NCBI GenBank assembly: GCA_964352905.1
Contig: CAYGTS010000122.1
Span: 1-7,730, forward strand
Reading direction: 5' to 3'
DNA from: CAYGTS01 sp964352905
GTDB lineage: Bacteria; Pseudomonadota; Gammaproteobacteria; JAHCLG01
Length of the DNA: 7,730 bases
The notes under the pieces are model-generated. The model saw only the letters and a list, made by a program, of their open reading frames with translations. It was not told the origin of the DNA and made no database searches. Made by a program: the position numbers and the translations under genes. Every line of letters starts with the position of its first letter. Positions within the stretch are counted from its first letter, which is position 1. This document shows positions 1 through 5,754 of this stretch, piece by piece.

Positions 1-2
1 TA

Positions 3-52
3 ATGTGAGATTGCCCAAATATGGCTGTTCCTCGCTACACCGGGAATTGCTG
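3..52. repeat. 50-bp dispersed repeat, left copy (inverted relative to right copy)
   Basis: These 50 bases are the exact reverse complement of 7625-7674. The match breaks at 53 on the inner side and at base 2 on the outer side. Read in the direction of ihfB transcription, the repeat lies about 40 bases after the ihfB stop, in the same relative orientation as the right copy has to rpoS. It has no coding potential and no T-run that would make it a clear terminator. The bases between it and ihfB (53-93) contain an imperfect dyad, GAATTGCCAGCAGTTC, at 71-86. The family identity is unknown. Confidence 0.9.
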
Positions 53-93
53 ACTTAGAACCTGCCCAATGAATTGCCAGCAGTTCCTAGTTG

Positions 94-450
94 TTAAAAT
101 GCTGATTTAGAAGAGGAGCCAAAATCTTCTTCTTCGTCAACTTCCGTATCTTCTTTCAACGGAATATGACGACTCTCATTCACGCGTTCACGTAATTCTT
201 TGCCGGGTTTAAAGTAGGGGCTGTATTTAGCCGTGGTGACTACTTTCTCACCGGTTTTAGGATTATGCGCATTGCGTGGTGGGCGATAATGTAGACTAAA
301 GCTACCAAAACCGCGGATTTCAATGCGACCGCCACTGCCTAACGTTTCACTCATCAACTCGATTATGTAGTTTAGCGCATCGGCTGCATCTTTTTCCGGA
401 ATATGGCTGAGCTTATTGGCAATTTTCGCGATCAATTGTGATTTAATCAT
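94..450 (-). CDS. ihfB: Integration host factor subunit beta
   Basis: IHF beta is a small DNA-binding protein that pairs with IHF alpha and bends DNA sharply at specific sites in transcription, replication and recombination. The protein matches the family from its MIKSQLI start through the hallmark RIEIRGFGSFSLHYRPPR and the arm NPKTGEKV, ending the core at FKPGKELRERVN. The reading frame runs nine codons further upstream to an ATG at 477. I chose the ATG at 450 because known IHF beta proteins begin at this point (E. coli MTKSELI). Neither ATG has a good Shine-Dalgarno sequence, so the start is not settled. The product is 118 residues against 94 in E. coli. The excess is a C-terminal tail rich in Asp/Glu and then Ser (about residues 95-118). 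In many proteobacteria rpsA precedes ihfB, but here the upstream gene on the same strand is purN, 300 bases away. Confidence 0.93.
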   Translation of the reverse strand: MIKSQLIAKIANKLSHIPEKDAADALNYIIELMSETLGSGGRIEIRGFGSFSLHYRPPRNAHNPKTGEKVVTTAKYSPYFKPGKELRERVNESRHIPLKEDTEVDEEEDFGSSSKSAF

Positions 451-477
451 GTTGCTATCAGCAAGAGCTGCCCCCAT

Positions 478-777
478 GGTATTAAGCGCGTGTTCAGCGA
501 TTAGTTTAAGTTAACAAGGTTAATCGAGAATCAATCTGTTATCACCTTTATTCGCAAAACTTAAAGCGCTTGTCAGTGAATTTTTGCCAGACGGATCTGA
601 CACCGATCTCCAAAAAATATCATATACAATAAATACTTAAGTGCTACTTAGCCACTTATCTGCTTTAAATATAGCAGGGTCTTGCGAATTTCGCACTGCA
701 ATTACAAAAAAAAGCTTAAAAAAAATGAAATTATTGCTAAGGTTAGCTCAAGATTAGGCTGAAATTGTACAGTTAGG
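478..777. other. 300-bp spacer between purN and ihfB: likely ihfB control region
   Basis: No gene is supported here. A full match to the IHF consensus lies at 529-541 (listed separately). A minus-strand TATGAT (+ strand 619-624) could be a -10 box for ihfB, but its -35 is poor. A 13-base dyad, TGCGAAtTTCGCA, lies at 683-695. Two runs of eight A (706-713 and 718-725), about one helical turn apart, should make the DNA somewhat curved. On the minus strand after purN there is a short GCTAA/TTAGC dyad (736-747) followed by an eight-T run, which is too weak to call a terminator with confidence. I see no tRNA or known small RNA. Confidence 0.5.
529..541. promoter_or_regulatory. Candidate IHF binding site upstream of ihfB
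   Basis: AATCAATCTGTTA fits the E. coli IHF consensus WATCAANNNNTTR at every position. It lies about 80 bases upstream of the chosen ihfB start. IHF genes in E. coli are known to be under negative autocontrol, so a site here makes sense. Binding and effect are inferred. By chance alone a full match is uncommon in 300 bases but not negligible in AT-rich DNA. Confidence 0.45.
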
Positions 778-1362
778 CTATTTTATAACCAAAACTTGGT
801 CATTTTTTAAGCATATTCTGCCTTGAGCAAGATCTTGAATAACCTTGGGGTAAAGCGCATGTTCAAGGAGTTGCACGCGTGCTTTGAGTGAATCGGCCGT
901 TTCTTGTGGCTGTACGTTGAGTTTTGCTTGCGCAATAATCGGACCCGCATCCAATTCCTGATTGACAAAATGAATCGTCGTACCGTGGATGGCATCACCA
1001 TTCTCAAATACTTGTTGATGGGTATGTAAGCCGGGATATTTTGGTAAGAGTGAGGGGTGTATATTAATGATTTTGCCGTAAAATGCGCCCACAATGCTTG
1101 CCGGCAAAATGCGCATAAAGCCAGCCAGCACGATTAAATCTGGCGCTAGCTGAGTTAACTGATCGAGCAATGCTTGGTTTACATCGCTAATCACATGATA
1201 GGGTATGGCATGTTGTTGAGCACGCGTTAAGCCATAGGCATTTTCCTTATCACTGATCACACAGGCAATTTCTGCAGTGAGTTGTTGTGTAGCAATCGCA
1301 TCGATAATTGCTTGTAGGTTTGAACCATTACCTGAAATTAAAATGACTAATCGAAAACTCAT
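778..1362 (-). CDS. purN: Phosphoribosylglycinamide formyltransferase (GAR transformylase)
   Basis: PurN transfers a formyl group from 10-formyltetrahydrofolate to glycinamide ribonucleotide, the third step of purine synthesis, in the cytoplasm. The 194-residue protein has the phosphate-binding loop GNGSNLQAI (residues 11-19), the active-site segment NIHPSLLPKYPGLHTH starting at residue 100, and VNQELDAGPII around 133-143. Asn100, His102 and Asp138 correspond to the E. coli catalytic triad N106, H108 and D144. The start ATG overlaps the purM stop as ATGA, so the two are probably translated in a coupled way from one message. The length is slightly below the 212 residues of E. coli PurN, and all key regions are present. 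I see nothing abnormal. Confidence 0.97.
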   Translation of the reverse strand: MSFRLVILISGNGSNLQAIIDAIATQQLTAEIACVISDKENAYGLTRAQQHAIPYHVISDVNQALLDQLTQLAPDLIVLAGFMRILPASIVGAFYGKIINIHPSLLPKYPGLHTHQQVFENGDAIHGTTIHFVNQELDAGPIIAQAKLNVQPQETADSLKARVQLLEHALYPKVIQDLAQGRICLKNDQVLVIK

Positions 1363-2393
1363 TGTAAAACCACACTCGCGGCGTGTTGATCGGGTTTAGT
1401 TTCGATCTCGCCGATCACAAAACAGGTTTCGCCGTGTTGTTGTAATAGATCACACGCCCGATTACATTGATCTGCAGCGACACAGATCATCATGCCAATA
1501 CCACAATTAAAGGTGCTGAATAATTCGTGTTGGCTAATAGTCGCTTGTTGCTGCAACCATTTATATACGGCAGGCATTGGCCAATTAAGTGTAATGTTTG
1601 CTTGTAACTGCGGGGGTAAAACGCGTGGAATATTTTCATAAAAGCCACCGCCTGTGATATGCGCCATGGCGTGAATATCAATCTGTTGTAACAATGACAT
1701 GATAGCTGGTACGTAAATTTTAGTTGGTGTGAGTAGGGCTTGTGCCAGCGTTTTATCGCCGAGTGTACTATTCAAATCAAGCTGATTATCAGTAATAATT
1801 TTGCGAATGAGTGAATAACCATTACTGTGAAAACCACTGGCAGCTAATCCAATAATTTGATCACCAGCTTGAACTTTATCGGCCGTAATCATTTGTGATT
1901 TTTCAACCACACCCACCGCAAAACCGGCTAAATCATAATCGCTACCGTGATACATGCCCGGCATTTCTGCTGTTTCGCCGCCGATTAAAGTCATGTTAGC
2001 TTGTTGGCAACCGGTAACAATGCCATCAATGATCGCGACACTCATTTCATACGATAATTTTCCGGTGGCGTAATAATCTAAGAAATATAAAGGTGTTGCA
2101 CCACATACAATTAAATCGTTAACACACATCGCCACTAAATCAATGCCAATCGTATTATGTTGCTTGCTTTGTAAAGCTAATTTTAATTTAGTGCCAACCC
2201 CATCGGTTGCTGAAACGAGCACGGGTTGTCGATAACCTTGCGGTAATTCATAACAAGCGGCAAAACCACCAATGCCTGAAACGACATTATGACGTGGTGT
2301 GAGAGCGGCTTTGGTTTTTATATAATCAACGAGCTGATTGGCTTTATGAATATCAACGCCAGCATCTTGGTAGGAGACTTCGTGCTTAGACAT
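1359..2393 (-). CDS. purM: Phosphoribosylformylglycinamidine cyclo-ligase (AIR synthetase)
   Basis: PurM closes the imidazole ring, turning formylglycinamidine ribonucleotide plus ATP into aminoimidazole ribonucleotide, the fifth step of purine synthesis. The protein matches the family throughout: YQDAGVDI near the N-terminus, VSATDGVGTKLKLA, GIDLVAMCVNDL, LDYYATGKL, GGETAEMPGMY, FHSNGYSL and HITGGGFYENIPRVLP. The frame is open to an ATG at 2462, but I chose the ATG at 2393. It gives 344 residues (E. coli 345) and a normal MSKHEVSYQDAG start, and a weak GAG ribosome site sits just upstream. It overlaps purN by four bases, a common purMN arrangement. The upstream DNA has no recognisable E. coli-type PurR box. 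It has a different, perfect dyad over the likely promoter (2419-2433). Confidence 0.97.
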   Translation of the reverse strand: MSKHEVSYQDAGVDIHKANQLVDYIKTKAALTPRHNVVSGIGGFAACYELPQGYRQPVLVSATDGVGTKLKLALQSKQHNTIGIDLVAMCVNDLIVCGATPLYFLDYYATGKLSYEMSVAIIDGIVTGCQQANMTLIGGETAEMPGMYHGSDYDLAGFAVGVVEKSQMITADKVQAGDQIIGLAASGFHSNGYSLIRKIITDNQLDLNSTLGDKTLAQALLTPTKIYVPAIMSLLQQIDIHAMAHITGGGFYENIPRVLPPQLQANITLNWPMPAVYKWLQQQATISQHELFSTFNCGIGMMICVAADQCNRACDLLQQHGETCFVIGEIETKPDQHAASVVLQ

Positions 2394-2418
2394 GTTTTTC
2401 TCATGGGTTGATTGCAAA

Positions 2419-2433
2419 GCGCTATAGTAGCGC
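2419..2433. promoter_or_regulatory. Perfect dyad over the predicted purM promoter, operator-like
   Basis: GCGCTA-TAG-TAGCGC is a perfect inverted repeat with a three-base centre. It covers the predicted -10 box and lies close to the expected transcription start of purMN. An 8-base palindrome, GCAGCTGC (2432-2439), overlaps its edge. The placement suits a repressor site, but it does not resemble the PurR consensus. The binding protein, if any, is unknown. Confidence 0.4.
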
Positions 2434-2452
2434 AGCTGCTTTTTAAAACCAA
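2424..2452 (-). promoter_or_regulatory. Predicted sigma-70-type promoter of purMN
   Basis: On the minus strand TTGGTT (+ strand 2447-2452) and TACTAT (+ strand 2424-2429) are separated by 17 bases. They match the -35 and -10 consensus at 3/6 and 4/6 positions. Transcription would begin near 2417, about 25 bases before the purM ATG. This is a modest match supported mainly by position. Confidence 0.35.
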
Positions 2453-2468
2453 TAGTAATCAACCTGAA

Positions 2469-2487
2469 CCAGTTAGGCCTGAACTGG
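2469..2487 (-). terminator. Hairpin after the secreted-protein gene, possible weak terminator
   Basis: CCAGTT (2469-2474) and AACTGG (2482-2487) can pair around a seven-base loop, starting five bases after the stop codon of the upstream minus-strand gene. The following sequence is only moderately T-rich, so termination may be partial, or the hairpin may protect the 3' end of the message. It separates this gene from the purM promoter. Confidence 0.35.
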
Positions 2488-2492
2488 CGGGG

Positions 2493-2879
2493 TTATTGTT
2501 GCACGGTCAAAGTATAATGCTTGCTCGCAACATAGCCTTTCATATCAGGGCAACTGCCAATTAAAGGGCAAGGACTACTTGTGGTTATATAAAAGGAGCT
2601 ACTATATTTGCTGTTTTGATTAATAAGATCAACGTGAACATTAGGCGTTTTCCACCGGCAGCTACCATGATAAAACCTTGCTGTAATATTACCGCCACCT
2701 GCAACTACTTTATTATTAAAATTATCAAGATCCTTAACACAATTTGATTCAGAAACTTTTAATGTAACTGGCGTTGCTGTTTTATTAACCAGGGTAAAGG
2801 TAATGGCAAGGCCCGCATGCGTTACTAATAAGCTAGCTAGCAATGCAAAACACAGTAAAATGTTTTTTAATGTATTCAT
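2493..2879 (-). CDS. Small secreted cysteine-containing protein of unknown function
   Basis: I do not recognise this 128-residue protein. It begins with a clear Sec-type signal peptide: Lys5, a hydrophobic core at about residues 7-22, and a probable cut after Ala25 (GLA). The mature part of about 103 residues has four cysteines (47, 74, 104, 110), which could form two disulfide bonds in the periplasm or outside the cell. Its start, ITFTLVNKTATPVTLKV, and its end, HYTLTVQQ, alternate polar and hydrophobic residues, as in a small beta-sandwich. Glycine, asparagine and serine are common. There is no lipobox or membrane anchor after the signal. A GAG ribosome site and an extended -10 promoter lie upstream, and a hairpin follows. 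It is probably a single-gene unit, divergent from ispD. Its neighbours give no clue to function. Confidence 0.75.
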   Translation of the reverse strand: MNTLKNILLCFALLASLLVTHAGLAITFTLVNKTATPVTLKVSESNCVKDLDNFNNKVVAGGGNITARFYHGSCRWKTPNVHVDLINQNSKYSSSFYITTSSPCPLIGSCPDMKGYVASKHYTLTVQQ

Positions 2880-2912
2880 CTGATAAACTCACTTTTCTAA
2901 AGCTTATAATTA

Positions 2913-2921
2913 AGTATAGCA
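2913..2921 (-). promoter_or_regulatory. Extended -10 promoter for the secreted-protein gene
   Basis: The minus strand reads TGCTATACT, an extended -10 element (TGn followed by a 5/6 match to TATAAT), about 34 bases before the ATG at 2879. The -35 region is poor, which is tolerated in extended -10 promoters. It lies in the 119-base divergent region shared with ispD. Confidence 0.45.
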
Positions 2922-2974
2922 CCGGCTTATTTTTGTGCTTATATTTGTGCAAGCTTATGAGTTATTTGTTATTT

Positions 2975-2980
2975 TATAAT
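2975..2980 (+). promoter_or_regulatory. -10 box of the ispD operon promoter
   Basis: A perfect TATAAT lies 18 bases before the chosen ispD ATG. No good -35 is found at 16-18 bases. Transcription from it would start near 2987 and leave a leader of only about 12 bases, so either the message has a very short leader or the real promoter is elsewhere in the divergent region. Confidence 0.4.
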
Positions 2981-2998
2981 GATGGTAGCGATTCAATT

Positions 2999-3688
2999 AT
3001 GCAAAACTATTGGTTAATTATCCCTGCCGCAGGTTCTGGCAAGCGCATGCAATCTGGTGTGCCCAAACAATATTTAAAGTTGCAGCAACACTGTGTGATC
3101 GAACATGCTGTAACGGCTTTTTTGCCGTTAGTGAATTTGCAAAAGATTGTGATCGCACTTGCGCAGGATGATACTTATTGGGCACAAACAGCGCTGGCTG
3201 CTGATCAACGTGTCCTGGCGGTGAAGGGCGGTGATTCTCGTATGGTATCTGTCTACCAAGCCTTATTAGCGATCCAAAATCAAGCACAAGCGCACGATTG
3301 GATTTTAACTCACGATGCGGCTCGCCCTAATATTCGTTGGGCGGATATTAAAAAATTAACTGATACTTGCGAGCTTAACAACAGTGGCGCGATTTTAGCA
3401 ACACCGGTTACCGCAACCTTAAAACAAGTCGATCAGCAAAAGCTGATCTACAAAACTGTTTTACGTGATAATCTTTGGCAAGCATTAACCCCACAATGTT
3501 TTCGTTATGATGTGTTATTAAAAGCGCTTCGGCACGTACTTGCCAGTAATATTCAGGTGACTGATGAAGCCATGGCTGTTGAGTTATTTGATCAACCCGT
3601 GCAAATTGTGGCGGGGCGTGCTGATAATATCAAAATAACGTATCCTGAAGATTTGGCGTTATTAGAATTTTTAATGACAAAGCAATAA
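2999..3688 (+). CDS. ispD: 2-C-methyl-D-erythritol 4-phosphate cytidylyltransferase
   Basis: IspD joins CTP and methylerythritol phosphate to give CDP-methylerythritol in the MEP isoprenoid pathway. The protein has the nucleotide-binding loop PAAGSGKRM (9-17) with PKQY (22-25), GGDSRMVSV (78-86), HDAARP (105-110), the R-DNLWQALTPQCF segment (156-168), TDEAMAVE (188-195) and NIKITYPEDLALL (210-222). Arg16, Lys23, Arg156 and Lys212 fit the known active-site positions. The frame is open back to an ATG at 2843, but that would overlap the divergent secreted-protein gene and add 52 residues absent from the family. The ATG at 2999 gives 229 residues (E. coli 236) and the normal start. No strong ribosome site precedes it. 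It is the first gene of a plus-strand operon, 14 bases before ispF. Confidence 0.96.
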   Translation: MQNYWLIIPAAGSGKRMQSGVPKQYLKLQQHCVIEHAVTAFLPLVNLQKIVIALAQDDTYWAQTALAADQRVLAVKGGDSRMVSVYQALLAIQNQAQAHDWILTHDAARPNIRWADIKKLTDTCELNNSGAILATPVTATLKQVDQQKLIYKTVLRDNLWQALTPQCFRYDVLLKALRHVLASNIQVTDEAMAVELFDQPVQIVAGRADNIKITYPEDLALLEFLMTKQ

Positions 3689-3702
3689 CGAGGAATTGTA
3701 AA

Positions 3703-4179
3703 ATGATATTTCGGGTTGGCAATGGTTTTGATGCGCATCAACTGGTAAGTGGCATTCCACTCGTATTAGGAGGTGTTAGCATTCCGGTTGAGTATGGTTT
3801 GCAAGGTCATTCGGATGGCGATGCGCTATTGCATGCGATTGCCGATGCACTATTAGGTGCAGCTTGTTTGGGTGATTTGGGCGATTATTTTCCGGCAACT
3901 AAAGCATGGGAGAATGCCAGTTCTCGCTTAATTTTGACAGAAGTGATTAAACTTTTACACGAGAGGCACTGGGGAATCAATAATATTGATACCACGATTA
4001 TTGCGCAAAAACCACGTGTTAAAGAATTTGTGCAAGCGATGCGAGAAAATATTGCTAATGACTGCCAACTTGACCTAAACTGCATCAGTATTAAGGCTAC
4101 CACGACGGATTGTTTAGGTTTTACTGGGCGTGGTGAAGGGATTGCTGTTGCCGCAACAGTGTTAATTTTTGCAAAATAG
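3703..4179 (+). CDS. ispF: 2-C-methyl-D-erythritol 2,4-cyclodiphosphate synthase
   Basis: IspF cyclises CDP-methylerythritol 2-phosphate to methylerythritol cyclodiphosphate with release of CMP, two steps after IspD. The 158-residue protein is full length (E. coli 159). It has the zinc ligands Asp10, His12 (GFDAH) and His44 in the segment GHSDGDALLHA, then DALLGAACLGDLGDYFP, and the nucleotide-binding C-terminal motif KATTTDCLGFTGRGEGI. Family members form trimers with active sites between subunits. A GAGGA ribosome site (3690-3694) stands eight bases before the ATG. The gap to ispD is 14 bases, a common ispDF pairing. Nothing is missing or odd. Confidence 0.97.
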   Translation: MIFRVGNGFDAHQLVSGIPLVLGGVSIPVEYGLQGHSDGDALLHAIADALLGAACLGDLGDYFPATKAWENASSRLILTEVIKLLHERHWGINNIDTTIIAQKPRVKEFVQAMRENIANDCQLDLNCISIKATTTDCLGFTGRGEGIAVAATVLIFAK

Positions 4180-4193
4180 CGAGTTAAAAAAAG

Positions 4194-4952
4194 ATGAGAT
4201 TTTTAGTAACAAATGACGATGGCATTAACGATCCTGGTATTAAGGCCTTAATCGAAGCGCTGCAAGATATTGGTGAAATTGATGTGATAGCGCCCGATCG
4301 CAATCGCAGTGGCGCAAGCAGTTCTTTAACGTTAAGTCGCCCGTTGCGCGTTACTGAGCATCAAAAAGGTTATTACAGTGTGGATGGTACTCCAACCGAT
4401 TGCGTGCATTTAGCAGCAACCGGATTATTCAGGCATAAAATCGATATGGTTGTCTCAGGCATGAATGATGGTGCTAATCTTGGCGATGATGTGTTTTATT
4501 CAGGCACGGTTTCTTGTGCTATCGAAGGTTGTTTCATGGGTATTCAATCACTGGCGATATCGTTAGCTAATAAAGATTATCAAAACTATGCAACCGCTAT
4601 AAAGGTTACACGTGAAATTATTAAAAAATTTATTAATGATCCCTTGCCGAAAGATACTATTTTGAATGTTAATATTCCGGATGTGTCATTGGATGAATTA
4701 AAAGGCATGGAAGTAACGCGTTTAGGCCGAAGACACTGTGGCCAACCGATGATTCAAGATCAAGATCCGCGTGGCAAACCGATTTATTGGATTGGTTTAC
4801 CTGGGCATGAAGTTGAGGCTGGGCCTGGCACAGATTTTCATGCAATCGCAACAAATCATGTTTCAATCACACCCCTGCAATTAGATTTAACGAACTACAA
4901 AACCTTTGATCATGTGGCACAATGGATTAAGGATATTGAAATTACTTGCTAA
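4194..4952 (+). CDS. surE: 5'/3'-nucleotidase SurE
   Basis: SurE is a metal-dependent phosphatase of nucleoside monophosphates (and, in E. coli, short polyphosphate), linked to survival in stationary phase. The 252-residue protein is the usual length. The metal site is complete: Asp8 and Asp9 in TNDDGINDPG, Ser39 in DRNRSGAS, and Asn91 in SGMNDGANLGDDVFYSGTV, which is the family signature. GTPTDCVHLA (65-74) is also typical. It starts 14 bases after ispF. In E. coli truD lies between ispF and surE and pcm follows surE, and neither is present here. The ribosome site is weak (GAG, 4181-4183), so it may depend on translation of ispF. Confidence 0.97.
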   Translation: MRFLVTNDDGINDPGIKALIEALQDIGEIDVIAPDRNRSGASSSLTLSRPLRVTEHQKGYYSVDGTPTDCVHLAATGLFRHKIDMVVSGMNDGANLGDDVFYSGTVSCAIEGCFMGIQSLAISLANKDYQNYATAIKVTREIIKKFINDPLPKDTILNVNIPDVSLDELKGMEVTRLGRRHCGQPMIQDQDPRGKPIYWIGLPGHEVEAGPGTDFHAIATNHVSITPLQLDLTNYKTFDHVAQWIKDIEITC

Positions 4953-4969
4953 GTTGAAAAGGAAATAAC

Positions 4970-5548
4970 ATGTTCTTTGCTAAACTTTATGCCAGGGTCA
5001 TGCAATGGTCACGTCATGAACGTGCCATATGGTATTTAGCGGGTTTAAGCTTTGCGGAATCTTCTTTTTTCCCCATTCCACCTGATGTGATGTTGGTTCC
5101 AATGGCAATGGCAACGCCGTTAAAAGCCTGGTTTTTTGCGGTGATTACAACGTTTTCTTCGGTCATTGGTGGTATCCTCGGTTATATTTTAGGTTGGTGT
5201 TTGTTTGAATTTATTCATCCCATCTTAATTCATACCGGTTACATTAGTTATTATCAGGAAGCGTTGGTTTGGTTTAATCATTATGGCTTTTGGGCGGTTG
5301 TTATTGCCGGATTTACACCCATTCCCTATAAAGTTTTTACGATTGCCGCGGGCAGTTTGCATATGGCGATAGTGCCATTTGTGTTAGCTTCGATCATAGG
5401 GCGCGGTGGGCGCTTCTTTTTAATTGCCCTGCTAATGCGTTATGGTGGCGTGCGTATGGAACAGTTACTGTTAAAATTTATTGATCATATCGCGATCGCT
5501 TTGGTTTTAATTGCAATTACTGTTATCATTATTTGGTATAGTTTCTAG
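4970..5548 (+). CDS. yqaA: YqaA-type DedA/VTT-domain inner membrane protein
   Basis: This is a 192-residue polytopic membrane protein of the DedA/VTT (SNARE-associated) superfamily, closest in pattern to the short YqaA branch. It has FAESSFFPIPPDV (28-40), where an acidic residue and prolines form the first re-entrant region, and a glycine-rich helix GGILGYILG (67-75). A second re-entrant region, GFTPIPYKVFTIAAG (114-128), and the basic motif GRGGRFF (144-150) follow. A final membrane helix spans about 172-190. DedA relatives are linked to lipid-carrier movement and membrane homeostasis, but the role of YqaA itself is not known. AAGGAA (4959-4964) is a good ribosome site. The gap after surE is 17 bases. 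A miniature mobile element begins directly after the TAG stop, and the stop lies inside the duplicated target sequence. Confidence 0.9.
   Translation: MFFAKLYARVMQWSRHERAIWYLAGLSFAESSFFPIPPDVMLVPMAMATPLKAWFFAVITTFSSVIGGILGYILGWCLFEFIHPILIHTGYISYYQEALVWFNHYGFWAVVIAGFTPIPYKVFTIAAGSLHMAIVPFVLASIIGRGGRFFLIALLMRYGGVRMEQLLLKFIDHIAIALVLIAITVIIIWYSF
5541..5548. repeat. Target-site duplication, left copy (GTTTCTAG)
   Basis: The exact 8-base direct repeat GTTTCTAG occurs here and at 5730-5737, immediately outside the two ends of the miniature element. This copy includes the yqaA stop codon, so the insertion did not change the protein. Confidence 0.8.
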
Positions 5549-5729
5549 GTAACTACTCACTCCGTAGCAGGGAACGTTCAGATTTGGCGATAAAAACAGC
5601 GAAACTCTTTTATCGAAATGCGAGACTTTATCACCCATAAACTGCGCTTTCTCAAAAATATTTTCGCCGTTTTTATCGCCAAATCGGAACGTTCTGCTAA
5701 ATATAAAGCTAAAGGGGGTGAGCAGATAC
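5549..5729. mobile_element. Miniature inverted-repeat transposable element (MITE-like, 181 bp)
   Basis: The element has no coding capacity and is bounded by an exact 8-base direct repeat. Its ends are imperfect inverted repeats, GTAACTACTCACTCC on the left against GTATCTGCTCACCCC on the right (12 of 15 identical). Inside them a second, longer pair of arms (5566-5604 and 5661-5698) is nearly complementary. They share a 17-base block, GATTTGGCGATAAAAAC, and differ over the rest by two substitutions and a two-base indel. Between the outer and inner repeats the right side has an extra stretch of about 14 bases. The whole can fold into a long hairpin. It separates yqaA from the nlpD-type gene. Eight-base duplications occur in several IS families, so I do not assign the mobilising transposase. 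A TATAAA at 5702-5707 might act as a -10 box, but it lacks a -35. Confidence 0.75.
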
Positions 5730-5737
5730 GTTTCTAG
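5730..5737. repeat. Target-site duplication, right copy (GTTTCTAG)
   Basis: This is the second copy of the 8-base direct repeat flanking the miniature element. It lies four bases before the ribosome site of the nlpD-type gene. Confidence 0.8.
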
Positions 5738-5741
5738 TTTT

Positions 5742-5746
5742 AGGAG
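5742..5746 (+). promoter_or_regulatory. Ribosome binding site AGGAG that points to a non-AUG start
   Basis: TAGGAG (5741-5746) is the best Shine-Dalgarno match near this gene. It is eight bases from an AUC at 5755, an ideal spacing, but 50 bases from the first ATG at 5797. No ATG, GTG or TTG occurs in frame between the upstream TGA (5719) and 5797. Confidence 0.6.
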
Positions 5747-5754
5747 CGATCAAC

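Noticed and set aside
2394..2462. A 23-residue N-terminal extension of PurM
   Set aside because: It covers the predicted promoter and dyad, and PurM alignment and length support the ATG at 2393.
2843..2998. A 52-residue N-terminal extension of IspD with a hydrophobic stretch
   Set aside because: It overlaps the start of the divergent secreted-protein gene and the shared promoter region, and IspD proteins begin at the position of the ATG at 2999.
3018..3287. Minus-strand reading frame inside ispD, and similar ones inside ispF, surE, purN, purM and nlpD
   Set aside because: They lie wholly within strongly supported genes and show no recognisable family features.
5549..5729. The hairpin between yqaA and nlpD as an ordinary transcription terminator
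   Set aside because: The loop is over 50 bases, no T-run follows, and the flanking 8-base duplication and terminal repeats fit a mobile element better.
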